Of a DNA stretch of 64,000 nt, positions 23,464 to 34,847 are shown piece by piece. The stretch comes from Norana najaformis (lineage: Eukaryota > Annelida > Clitellata > Crassiclitellata > Hormogastridae): positions 45,789,304-45,853,303 of the forward strand of contig OZ029916.1 in assembly GCA_964023275.1 (NCBI GenBank), written 5' to 3'. The notes beneath the pieces were generated by a model that saw only the letters and a program-made list of their open reading frames with translations, did not search any database and had not been told where the DNA came from. Each line of letters begins with the position of its first letter. Positions within the stretch are counted from its first letter, which is position 1. A program made the translations under genes and the position numbers.

Positions 23464-26400
23464 TCACATTCGTTCTGCTGTCTTTGGTGGCTGCTTCGCA
23501 ACTTCAAGCTCTGTCAAGACGGCGTCCCACTGAACAAACTGTTTCGATAACAAAGTAATCTGATTCTGTGGTTAAGAAAGCTCAGCTGGATATCGAAATG
23601 ACAAAAAACTGAAACACACTGTGTTTTATAACATTGCAAAGTCTATCTGATCAAAATGTACACATAACAATCAGAGTACAGTGAGAACGTTGAGTTACCT
23701 GATTTTAATAGAGAAAATTTAACTTTAAAACATCGTGGAGGCAACCTTTTGTTCAAGGTCTGATGCACACACAGCTACCATATAAACTAATCTGACCTAT
23801 AAAATCATCATGTGACTATGACCTGACCTCAGTGTTACCAGTAACTATACATAGCACAAACAGAATCAAATCAGAATCAATAAACTTGTGCTTGTGTTTC
23901 CAGTGCTTAATGACATATTATGACTGCCTTACCTTACCTTAACTTTACATGGTAACTACACTCATTATATTCCAGGAATTAGGGGTGTGATAATCTAGTG
24001 GTCTACGAACTCAGAGGTCAGGAGTTCAAAACCCAACCAGGCCAGAAAGACATTTCATTAGCGCCCCTCGCAAACCTCAGCTCTTAAACAAGTACATACT
24101 GTTCACCATCAGTGAGAGGATCAGGCAGCCAAGGTTAAGAAACTGAATTCGTTAAAACTTCATACTCAAGGCTGACTCTTGGGGTTATCTTAAAGGGACA
24201 ACTCGTCTTTCCCTTTTCTCTAAAGAAAATTCCAGATATCAAGAGGATACGATGCTGTTGTATTGATCGAACAGAGTCTTTGTTTCTTCACTCAGCCGAG
24301 CCATCTCATCCTGAAACACGATTTACAAGTCAACGTAAGTAAAGGTTAAAAACTTGTTTACATGCCTTCATAGAAACACCCCAGGAGCATAAAGGTAAAG
24401 GTAACACAGTTGTTCACAAGCCTCTATAGAAACTGCCCAGAATCCCGGTTGAGAGGTCAAAGGATCATTTGGCTGAGGCAAAATCATGACCACAGCAATC
24501 CAAAGACAGGACACCTTTAACCTCCCATCTTGCTTTGGTACTCACTTTCCGACCACTGAAGAATGGAGGACTGAGTCGGGTGCCTGGTTACACAGTATTT
24601 CATGGATGGTCGTCGTCCATCTAAGTACTACTTCTAATTCTCTGACCAATTGGAATTCTAATTCTCTGATTCTAATTCTCTGACCAACTGGAATTCTAAT
24701 TCTCCGATTCTAATTCTAATTCTTTGACCAACCAGTTGGACCTCAACTTGGCGTCTCCAATGAATTATGACTATTTCACTCAAAGCAACCATCGATAGAT
24801 GCCTTGAGCATCGTGATAACGATACATCATTAGATTGAGTTCATCTGGCTTGATTTTGCTCAACTTCACGACACCAGCCAATAGTCGCATCAACAAAACA
24901 AAGTGGCCAACTGGTCAAATAAAACAACTTTTACAGCAGCAAGCGACAACTCTGGAAAGTGATCATATCAGGAGAGACAACAACAACAACAACAAATATT
25001 AATAATAATAGTAATAGCAGTAGTAATAATAATAATAATAATAATTCACAATACAAGGTCAACACTTGACCAAACCACATTCCTACAGAAAAGATGTAAA
25101 AGCTGTTGTAAGCTTTCGGATAAGCGATTGCCACTTCACCTGCTGTTGTATATGAACTTTGCTGAGATCATAGAGCTGACTTTGCAAAGCTGGAACGGCT
25201 GCACGAAAAAACATATAGAGTTGAATAGCTGATCAGTAAAGTAAGAGGCAGCTGAAGTGTAATGTAACAAAGAAAGGCGTTTGTGATATCATTTTCTTGG
25301 CTTTGGCAAATGCAGCTTAACTGCCTCTAATTCTTAAAAATTCAGTGCACTCACCAATATTCATTCATCTTCAATTTGTAAAATGTTTCACATCTATTAG
25401 AATTTGTGTTATTACAAGTAAAACTTCCTGAAATAATATGCAAATAAAATAAAATAAATAAATCAAATAAATTTATTACATATTTAAAAATATCTGAACA
25501 AAATGTAAACTGATGTCTGAAGTGATAAATATGTGTAACATAATTGAAACTTATGTGATCATAATCTCAAGATTTCTACAGCACCAAAAGACAGTCACAG
25601 GAACCTGCTTATACAGGCGCTCAGTCAAAACAAAATTAACAGGCAGAAAGGGTCAGGTTTGGTTCCTCGTCAAGATCTAACAGTCAGGCAGGCAGATAGA
25701 TACATCAGTGTTCGTAAGCGTGCCACTTTGGAATATTCTCAACTACATGGTACAAAATAATTCAACAGAACGATAAAAAATGGGACGTTTTTAACGACAA
25801 AATTTTTAATGATTTTTACCAACAAAATTTTCACTGATTAATCAGTAACTAACAAATTAATCAATAAAATTTTTAAGTAGAATTTCATCCATGTGTGTAG
25901 GTAACCAAACACAAGCAGATTTACTACGAGGACCTGTGTGTCTGCGAAACTCATTGAAAAAGATGATAGCCTGCATCTTGACTAACAGCTACTTGCTTTT
26001 AATATTCCAACATATGCACTATCACTAGACAGTTTTCAGAGCAATATAACATTTCTAAAACTTGTGACTTCAAAAAAAATTACATTTCCAACAATCTGTC
26101 AAGTTGCTTGAAATGAACTGATTATTTAAAGATTAAAAGGTGTCGACTGATAGACTCAAAACTCTTCAGTCAATAACAGCCCTAATTAAAAATGTTTGAA
26201 TGGCTCCTCAGAAATGCACTAAACAACTGCTCGGTTACATTACGTGAACTGTTTGCCTGCGTAATCACCTTTGAGGTGTTCACTTCCGAGTACGTCACAC
26301 ATCTGCTCAATCTGCTCAAGAGCAGCTGCATGCTCACGAATCATGTCTTCCTCTGGAAAAACAAACCACAAACACTATGCATGTCCTTCTAACATTTTTC

Positions 26401-29400
26401 TCAGATATCTAAACTAATCTTGTAAGCAGAGCAACGCAGCCTAGCTTCTGTCCACTTACATTCCATTTTTGACTTACCTGAATAAAGCACCAGTAACCAT
26501 CTGCCTAATGGCATGTACCTAGACAGACAGACAGACAGACATACATACATACATACATACATACAGATACACAGACATACAGACACACATAGACATACAG
26601 ACAGACACACATACAGACATAGACATACAGACAGACATAATCATTTAAGATAGATTGAATTCATGTTAAATTCATGCTGAATCTATCAAAGAACACAATG
26701 TCACAGGTTCATGGCCGACTCTTGCTCCAAAACACCAGGTAAGTGAAGTACACAGTGATATAAGACTCACCAGCAAGAATCATGTCCATCTTTGCACTCA
26801 GAGACACAGTTAGATGATCAACAGCCTCTGTATCCAGATACTTATCCAGCTCTCCCACTGTGGATGAAAAGAACAATGAAAATGTTGCTTAAGAGACGGA
26901 AGACGAGTCTTAGCGAATAACCCTAGTAAAGGTTGTGGAAACATAAGAAATCAGAGAAAAATGAGAGAATGGACAGAACTGGGCAGTGAATTCCAAAGCT
27001 TAGGATCAGCCACAGAGCCCAACATCACCCTGTTGCCAGAGTCACAACAAAGAGTCAAAGCCTCCATTGCCAAATGCAACATTTGCTGGTATGACGGATG
27101 CACAAGCAACAGAGATAAGATTGTCAATTCAGATGTGATAAATAGTGAATTATGAGACAGATTTTAAACTGGATTCTTAGCTCAGTAAACAACCAGTTTA
27201 TTAAGTGCAATGTGGGTGTAATATGCTGATAATTAATGGTCTTTATGGCTTTGGCCTGAGATGTTTAAACCACTTGTAATTTGTGCAAATCAGTGTCTCA
27301 GTGTAGTCAGTAGTTGCTTCAGTTTGACACCAGAACATTAGTTAGTGAAACCAAGACAGTCTGTGAGGGATCTGATTTTACGAATATCCTGCTAAAATAC
27401 AGCACACTAACCGGTCTCAATAAATGTAACTTAAAGTAGGTTGATAGATGGGTTCTTCACCACACACAGCCAACAGTATCAGAAAAGTTGAAGCAGTTCA
27501 ACGCATTTTGTGCGGTAAGGTGATTTTTAAGTCAATACTGTGGCAGTCACAATGTTGTAAAACAATGGATTGCTACACAAATATCTATTACATTTACAAC
27601 ACATTACACAAAAACATATACCTTGAAATGTTAATTACATTACAAGAAGCTGAGAGAGTAATAAGTGAAATACTGACATCGTTTGAAGACAGCCTCGATC
27701 TGTGGCCGGCCAGCAGTTGCAGAATTGATCTGAGTGTTGATTGAACACAGTGTATCGAGAACCTGAAAATCAACAAAAAATCCTCATGTCAAACAGGAAC
27801 AACTACCAGGAATTTCACACAGAAATATGCACAGAAACGCCACAAAACAAAAGGAATGTCAAATAGTAACGCCATGAATAAAAGTCAGTTGGGAATGTCA
27901 TGCAGGAATACCATGATATAAATGTCAAACAGGAAAGTCGAATAGGAATGCCGCAGAAAATAAACAGGAATATAAAGCAGTTACATCACAGAGGAATGCC
28001 AAAAACATAAATGTCAAACATGAATGTTAAACAGGAATGTCAGTCAGATGCCAAAGAGGAATTTGAAAACTAGTAACTGGAAGTGTAAGTGATGCAACAG
28101 AAGTGAAGAAGCTTAAACGTAACTGATGGCTTCTGTTTTGCACCTAGATCAACATTTAAGATCAACAGCTAACCAATAGCTAACGCAGCAACTGAACAAA
28201 TCAAAAACTAAATACATGGCAACAAGTCACAAAAAAACAACAAAAAGTAGTTTTTGTTCAATCTTTAGGAAACCTTCAAGATTTCTGCTCAACTTGTACC
28301 CTCTAGTAAACTCACCTATTATTGAGTAAACTAACCACACACTGTTGGTGGGTAGACCCAATAGGACAATGACGGAGAGCACCAGCCACCTGTCCTATTA
28401 TGCTAAGGCTAACAAAGTGATGTAACTAACACATCATACCCATGGCACCCTCTCAGGGTTAGTTCAAGGATCTTCTTCTTTTTACACATATTTTGACTGA
28501 TAAGTAATTTTTTAAACAAATCCAATCTTACATCTAGTTCTAAAGCGCAACTAAACTATCTAAAAAGATAACGACAGCACGAAACCCGCAAGAGACAACA
28601 TCACGAAGCACAGAATTCCAACCGAAAATCAGAAATAGAAACAGCGACTGAGCAGGAAATTCCCATAGAGTTACAGAAATCCAAAAGAGAAACTAAATAC
28701 AAAGTTAGCCATGCAAAGAGTACTTTGAAGAGAGTCCAATGTGAACCCACAAACACCAAATTCTGCTAGAACTACAAGTACACACATGCAGTAAGACCAC
28801 AGCTACTCTAGCACCTCAGAGCTTTGCATGTACACTGGAGTCACCTTAAAATGCTATCTTTTGGAGCCAAATCAAAGACAGTGTTACAAAGAGACTGTCT
28901 TTTAACAAGGTCATGCTCAAAACCTGAAATAAATTTAGCATTAACGTTCCTGACCATGTTACATCACATTCTGTGCCGTAACAACACATGTTACAAAAAA
29001 AATTTCAGTGTTCTTTCCATGCACTTGACCAGTTATAAAATGAATCTGAAGGGATTTCCAAATGCACCACTGTGTTTTGTTCAGTATAATCACTAAAGCA
29101 ATCAAAAATTCACACACAAATTTTGCGTGCAGCCAATAAAAACGTAACCACAAAACAATTTAAAATCTTTTCAAGTTGTTATAAAAGTATAAATCATAAA
29201 AATTACATCAATTTGGCTTCTGATTACTTCTAAATACAGATTTTATCCAGTCCTCGATCAGCGCTCTTCTTCAAAAGCCCCTAAGATCAGAAATTACACT
29301 AGAATCTAATGTCTAGCAACAGCCCTAGTGACCTTAGCACTTTTAGAAACATACTGTCTGGTGATGAACCAGATGTTCAGCATGACGTTTTGAGTAAGAC

Positions 29401-32142
29401 AAAATGCAGGTCACAGTGAATGTGCTTAACAACCAGACAACACAAATCTACAAACATCCAAGCCACAATAACATCTGATTTTATCTGACAGTAACTACAA
29501 AGGCATCACTGAAAAACAAATAAATTTTCTCAGACAACAGAGCTATCTGAGAAATTTGCTATTCAACACTACCACCACAACATTGCTAACCGAGCAGCAA
29601 AACACAAAGGGCCCTCAGAACCCATAAACACGGTGTCAGATGCCCAATTCTAAAATAATGGGTGCCCTACAGGAACACCAATTCCGGGTAATCCCATGGA
29701 AATGTGAAGTCACACTCGTGACTGTGTTAGTCAACAGGTGTCATTTCTGGGATCCCGCTGAAGTCGAAAGAACCGACTACAGACGTTCAAAAGAAGCCAC
29801 TCTGCAACTGGCACCAGAAGACCCAAAAACAAACAAAGCAAAATGTTGGAAGAACGAACGCAATACAAACCTCAGACGCATCCTATTGAATACGCGAAAT
29901 CAGACAACAGAAAATAACCAAACTGTTATTAAAACGTTCATTTCAGTCATCAGCCAACGTTGACAACATTCAGATAAAGTCATAACAGATAAGGGAAAAA
30001 CACATTCGCTGGCCAATAAAACCGTAAAACTCATAGCAACCAAACACTCCTCATGTACAGCCATACATACTATAATTATAACAATTGTTATAGTTATTAT
30101 TATTATTATTACTATTATTATGCGAACAACTTAAACTGCTCTGTAAAGTTAATATTCAAGACAACGTGCTGTACAAAAAAATGGCAGGTCAGGAAAAATC
30201 AGATTACTGTGGTCAGTAAATCACATAATCTGAACATATTACAGAAAAAGAATTACTACTTAGCAACTTCTGTAGTGCCTGTGTCTAATGCATAAGGCAT
30301 CAACCGATGGCACATCAAAACCAAGCTGTGATCAGGTCAAAAGAGTATTGAATACTGGCAATTACATGTAGTTATCACTTAAGCATGCAGAAATCAAACC
30401 TAATATCTGATCCTACACTCCATGAAGTAATGTCTAGAAACCGTTGACACTAGAATAGCCAGATATCACTCGCCAACAACACTGAAGCCTTCTTATATCA
30501 TGCCTTATTATAACACGAATTCTGATATGATTCGGGAAATAGATCTCTAATTTAGTTCAGCCTTAGAAAATGACTTCATTCTACAACAGCCTTAGAAAAT
30601 GACCTCATTCTAGAACGACCTCATTACAAGAACAAGACACTTTTTGATGTGGCTCCCAAAGACATCAATGTCCAGTGCAGTTCATGAGACGCTAAACGTA
30701 TGTAAATTTGGTAATCACCATAATTAACCTTATTGATGCAATTATTGGAAAACACAAAACAGCTAAAGAGATGATCCTAAACAACTGAATAAACTAGTAA
30801 ACAAAAACAACATAATGCCTGAAAGACAACATTTCTAGCAAATAAATGAACTCTTATCTGTGCAAAAGAAATATATGGAAATCACTTGACAGTCTTAAAA
30901 AAAGTCTGACTAAACAGAAACTTTAAAAAATCTCAGGATATTGTTAAATATGTATCAGCACTGCAAAATGAAAAGATTCACTTAGAAATAGAAATAATGG
31001 ATCGCAAAGCAACAAAAGCTTATTGTCAAAAGATTGATCATTTAGGCAGGTGCATTGAATTCGGTTAATGACAGAAATCCTGTCTATCTCTGCAACTATT
31101 TTTACTGTAACTATAGCATCAGTATCCATAGAAACCTAGATAATAACAGAAAGTCCCATCTCTCTGCAACTAATGTTACTGTAACTACACCACAAGTATC
31201 CATAGAAACTTAAATAATTACTTATTTAGACATTTAAGACGGCTGGTGGGTGCCTCAGATTCTGATGCTTGTTAGCAATAAGTTTTCAGTGGAATAGAAT
31301 AATAAATTGAAAAAGCACTAAGAAACATGCATCATTGTCTCACGCAAATGAAAGTAAGCATGCACCAAACATATTCCGGTGCATAAGTGTGTTCGCTTTT
31401 CTGTCCAAACGATTTCCATAGGATTGTAAAAAGAACCCAACCCAGATTGTTTTATATCTTATATGTAGAATGCTGATTATTGTTCTTGTGCTAAAAGCCC
31501 TATGCATCGCCGAAACTTACATCGTTAACATACTTCCACAGATTAGTCAGAGTTACTTATCAATTAAACATTTCTCGCTTCACAGCTTCTATTTCTACAC
31601 CAGTGTGTGCTGTTCTTGATCACCTTAATCACAATATTCGTATTTCTACAGCGCCCAACGAAAGCTAAGTCGCAGGAACCAGCTCAGTCATAGGCGCTCA
31701 GTCAAAGCAAAATCGATAGGCACGTAGGGTGTGATTGGGTTCAAAGGCAGACAGTCAAACGGCTACGGAGGATGGCTTGGTTGGTTGTGGAAGGTTCAGC
31801 TCCATGGAAGTCGTTTACACAGGGAAAGCGAAAGATTAGCGTGTGCTCATATTAAATACGAACAAACTTCATGAATAATAAACAAGCCAGCCTAAAAATT
31901 ATATAAATATCGGTACTTTCAAATTTTTATCATGCGCATCACATCTTTGGGAGACACATCAAAACGGCTGTCAACGACAGTGTGTGATTATTACGAAAAC
32001 AGCATGCATATCTCATCAAATTAGATCTGTCTGATTTAGGATATACCTTTGGATAATCGGCATCTTTATCGGCGTCTCCAAAAACTCGTTTTTCAAGCGC
32101 CTCTAGTCGCTCGTTCAAAACATCCAACTTTGGGTCCGCCAT
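23464..32142 (-). CDS. DCTN3: dynactin subunit 3 (p24), 7 coding exons, 188 aa
   Basis: Exons 5' to 3': 32047-32142, 27678-27762, 26771-26857, 26269-26352, 25140-25198, 24251-24310, 23464-23559. Phases join correctly throughout and sum to 567 bases; human DCTN3 is 186 residues, so length agrees. The protein is a small alpha-helical, coiled-coil-forming subunit of the dynactin shoulder, which links dynein to cargo and activates its movement on microtubules. Matches to the family in order: N-terminal DVLNERLEALEKRVFG, then LDKYLDTEAVDHLTV, MIREHAAALEQI, LSKVHIQQQ, and the C-terminal LLSKQFVQWD. For the last junction I used the acceptor (atcag) that keeps the exact family length; an acceptor six bases earlier would add Asn-Gln. 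The exon 6 donor (GTATCC) is weak, and reading through it meets a stop after three more codons, giving a shorter C-terminus. No other copy is seen. Confidence 0.9.
23990..24180 (+). repeat. tRNA-derived SINE copy, probably family G
   Basis: It starts 'aggggtgtgataatctagtg' (A-box-like) with a B-box-like 'gagttcaaaaccc' 40 bases on. The start resembles the SINE head at 38746 (ggggtgtggaata). It lies in DCTN3 intron 6. Confidence 0.55.
24360..24850 (+). repeat. family H dispersed repeat with internal AT repeat
   Basis: It has 'aggatcatttggctgaggc' and 'gacaggacaccttt', a local tandem of 'attctctgaccaa' units at about 24636-24735, and the family H end 'atcgtgataacgatacatca'. Similar pieces lie at 37080-37260 and 60590-60795. 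Confidence 0.55.
24975..25046. repeat. (AAC)n and (AAT)n microsatellite
   Basis: Runs of 'aacaacaac' then 'aataataat' units in DCTN3 intron 5, giving a spurious poly-Leu ORF on the minus strand. Confidence 0.85.
25555..25710 (+). repeat. family A repeat fragment
   Basis: 'aatctcaagatttctacagc', 'cttatacaggcgctcagtc' and 'agtcaggcaggcagataga' are in the family order. Confidence 0.65.
26520..26640. repeat. (ACAG)n/(ACAT)n microsatellite
   Basis: Mixed ACAG and CATA units, about 120 bases, within DCTN3 intron 3. Confidence 0.9.
27850..28075. repeat. degenerate minisatellite
   Basis: Irregular recurrences of 'aatgtcaaacaggaatg' and close variants ('atgtcaaatag', 'atgttaaacaggaatgtcag') over about 220 bases in DCTN3 intron 1. 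Confidence 0.65.
28265..28490 (+). repeat. family G SINE, body and 3' end
   Basis: It has 'tcaagatttctgctcaact' (shared with the 91-bp unit) and ends 'cacatcatacccatggc', 'cagggttagttcaagga', 'cttctttttac', matching the end of the full copy at 32645-33000. Confidence 0.6.
31625..31800 (+). repeat. family A repeat fragment
   Basis: 'tttctacagcgcccaacgaa', 'accagctcagtcataggcgc' and 'caaaatcgataggca' in order. It lies in DCTN3 intron 1, close upstream of the next sense exon boundary. Confidence 0.65.
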
Positions 32143-32644
32143 TTTGCACAGAATTGAAAACAAGGCTCACACCAAATGTTATAAATAGAAAGCTACGTAA
32201 TGGTGTTTGAATTATCAAGCGCCTTTTCGAAGGTTCACTCGTAGACCAGTGCAGTATGTCAACTTCGAGTACAGCGGCTCAATACAGCGACAAATAAATG
32301 TCTTTGGTAACACTTAGTCAAAATCAGTAGAGATAGCTTAGGTACATTATCGGTAGCAATACCTTAGGTACTTAATGGTTGCAGTAGCAATATCATGAGT
32401 ACTTAGTTGATTTATAGAGCAACAGCTTAGATGTTCATTGCGATTAACTAACTTCTATCGCGCCGGGGTCTAAAGCAACAACAATCCACTTGGGAACTGC
32501 GAATTATCATATAACAGCCACTCGGTGTAGACTTATCAAGCGCAATCAATGCAAACATGCAGCATGAAAGGCATAAGTTTCCAGACATATTTTATTTCGA
32601 TGTTTTACTTAGAAAATTTCAACAGTCATTTACTATATTTTGGA

Positions 32645-32785
32645 TATTCGTTTTATGGATGCGCTGTAGTCTAATGGTTAGCGTCCTGGACTGTCAATAA
32701 GAAAGTCGGAGGTTCAAATCCCCGCCAGGGCAGAAATTTGTTCTCAGATTTTGGCACACTTGAGACCCCTAGCCAAATCGACTAT

Positions 32786-32861
<76 letters not shown>

Positions 32862-33000
32862 GGACGGACGGACGGACGGACAGACAGAGGACTGGTCAAT
32901 CGCCCTCATATGCCGAAACTAAGAAAAATAAAGTTGCTAACACGTCATACCCATGGCTGCCTCTAGGGCTAACTGAAGGGACCTGCTCTTGCTTTTTAAA
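32645..33000 (+). repeat. family G tRNA-derived SINE, full copy with internal microsatellite
   Basis: The tRNA-like head has an A-box 'tagtctaatgg' and a B-box 'ggttcaaatcc', then 'cgccagggcagaaattt', 'acccctagcc', a (GT)n(GA)n(CGGA)n microsatellite at about 32790-32884, and an end 'cgtcatacccatggctgcct'. It is not a functional tRNA gene: the head lacks a clean cloverleaf and continues into the SINE body. Confidence 0.75.
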
Positions 33001-33909
33001 CTCTTTCGGTGGGCCCAGGCTACTTTAATTGGGATTTTTAGATCCCTGGGTGTTTTAAAGTTAAAACTTGGAACTAAATAAATGCTAACAACCTGTCAGA
33101 ATATCTTGGAATGCTACTTTGAAGTTCTAAATATGCACTGTAGATAAGACGCTGGCATGCAAGGTGATGCTAGTTAGCACAAGCGGAGTTAGTATAGCCG
33201 GGCGGGTGACTGCCAGGCCCTCCTACACCGACCTAGCCGTCCAACAGTAATAGCGGCGGCAATAACACCCGGTCCGGCTACTGTCTAGTGAGCGAATACT
33301 TCTATTATCTCGATGGTCCCGAAAGTATTATGGAAAGTGATGTATCAGAATATCTGCTTCTACGAGTAGGCTGCGGTAGGCGTGGCCTCCAGTAGCCAAT
33401 AGCGATTGCACAGGTAATAAATAGGTAAATGCATTATGTAATGCACTATGCAAACTGTCACTGCATCTGTGCGTACCCAACGGAAATGACGGTGGCCAAG
33501 CGGATGTAACGAGTTTTCACCTCAGCGACCCGGTTTCGAAACTTGGGCCCGTCATCCGGGTTTCTAAACAGGGTAGCAGAGGTGAAAACTCCGACACCGA
33601 CCATATTGCCATGCTGTGTATACCTTGACAGCCACGTTTATACATAGGACCCACAGCTGGCCACAGGTGGCATAATAAGGATCAGTTTAATATGGCCCAG
33701 TTAATGTTGTTGTGTGGGTAACATCGGAGACATCATCTTCAACACGAGTACCTCCCAAACTCCAAAGGAAAAGCAACACAACTCAGTGGGGAAATGTAAG
33801 AAATGACCCTCGTATACACATCTGACATGGTCAAACCCCATGCTGATGCAGGAACTCACGAATACGCTGACCAAATTAGAAACATCACATGCACAACATG
33901 AGCACGAGA

Positions 33910-34130
33910 ACACCGGTTCACATACCGATCGTGGCTTATTTCAAAGATTTAAATCTCCGGCTAGCACAATCTGTACAAGGGGACCTTAAATGGCGTGGTG
34001 CCCAATCAAACATGCAGCGGTGGTGAAGGATCTCACCTGATGTATTCATCATAAAATGAGCAGGGTCGAGGCCACACGGTCACTATATAAATTTGTGTAC
34101 ATTCACATTTTACACCCACATAACATCTAA
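33910..34130 (+). repeat. family B tRNA-derived SINE copy
   Basis: 'aaagatttaaatctccggct', 'ggcgtggtgcccaatca', 'aaaatgagcagggtcgagg' and 'cacggtcactatataaa' are in the sense order of the family. Confidence 0.7.
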
Positions 34131-34318
34131 ATTGTAGGCACAACCACTGGGCAGAAAATGCTTTGCAACGGAAATGTTTTACGACGAACATCTGCATAAC
34201 AGAACATCAAGTCAGCAACTTAAAATGAACGAAGCAAAATAACTTAGCAAACTGTATCGCTCAAATTGCCTTCACAACAAAACAAAACCAGGATTTTTCA
34301 TTTCAGACAAGAAAATGA

Positions 34319-34324
34319 TTTATT
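34319..34324 (-). other. possible poly(A) signal of GET4
   Basis: AATAAA on the minus strand about 520 bases beyond the GET4 stop codon. Confidence 0.3.
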
Positions 34325-34439
34325 TGAATCTGTCCGAGTTTGACACGATCTACAGAAAACATAACATCAAGACAGGCAATAAGGCTGGCTACATTAGTTC
34401 ACCTGTTAACCTAATCATGTAAGAATTCTCATATATTAC

Positions 34440-34830
34440 TTGTATTTATATAGTGTCACAGAATAACGACTCTGCATCAATCAATGGTGCTATACTGGAT
34501 CCAGGGCAGGATGTGGCAGGCCTCTCAGGGTCCCTCCCATCTGAGTATAAGGGGAAGGGGCATGGACAGAGTGGTCCTCCTTGATGAAGCCTTGCACTGG
34601 CTTTCTAAATTTGGAGGGAGGAAGGCATGACCCCTGTATCCACCTTTCGTCACAAGTGCTCAACCACGTGGCTACCGTGTTGAAGGTAACATAACCAGTG
34701 AAGGTAAAGTATTCGCTTCTTGACAACATAGATCCCATTCCACCGCCTATGAGGTAATTCCAGTGTCCAGTTAAAAACAAAAAGTTGAATGAGGGCTGGC
34801 GGTCAGCAGTCACCGTGGCAACTAGTCAAT
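34440..34830 (-). repeat. family D-like dispersed repeat
   Basis: It begins 'tatttatatagtgtcacaga', similar to the 'tatatagcgc' start of family D; the remainder is diverged and assigned only loosely. Confidence 0.35.
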
Positions 34831-34847
34831 CACCATGGCAGCTGCGG

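Larger units (their letters stand above)
32143..34847. other. DCTN3 5' flank and GET4 3' flank, no gene seen
   Basis: Apart from a family G SINE (32645-33000), a family B SINE (33910-34130) and a family D-like piece (34440-34830), I see no gene. Exon 1 of DCTN3 starts at 32142, so its promoter should lie in the first few hundred bases. I could not place a core promoter. Confidence 0.5.

Noticed and set aside
29640..29963. 107-codon plus-strand ORF in DCTN3 intron 1
   Set aside because: It has no recognisable domain and a TTG-like start context, and it lies within an intron next to repeats. There is no support.
32651..32735. Possible tRNA gene
   Set aside because: It has A- and B-box matches, but the stems do not pair cleanly and it runs straight into a SINE body that is repeated elsewhere. 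It is a SINE head.
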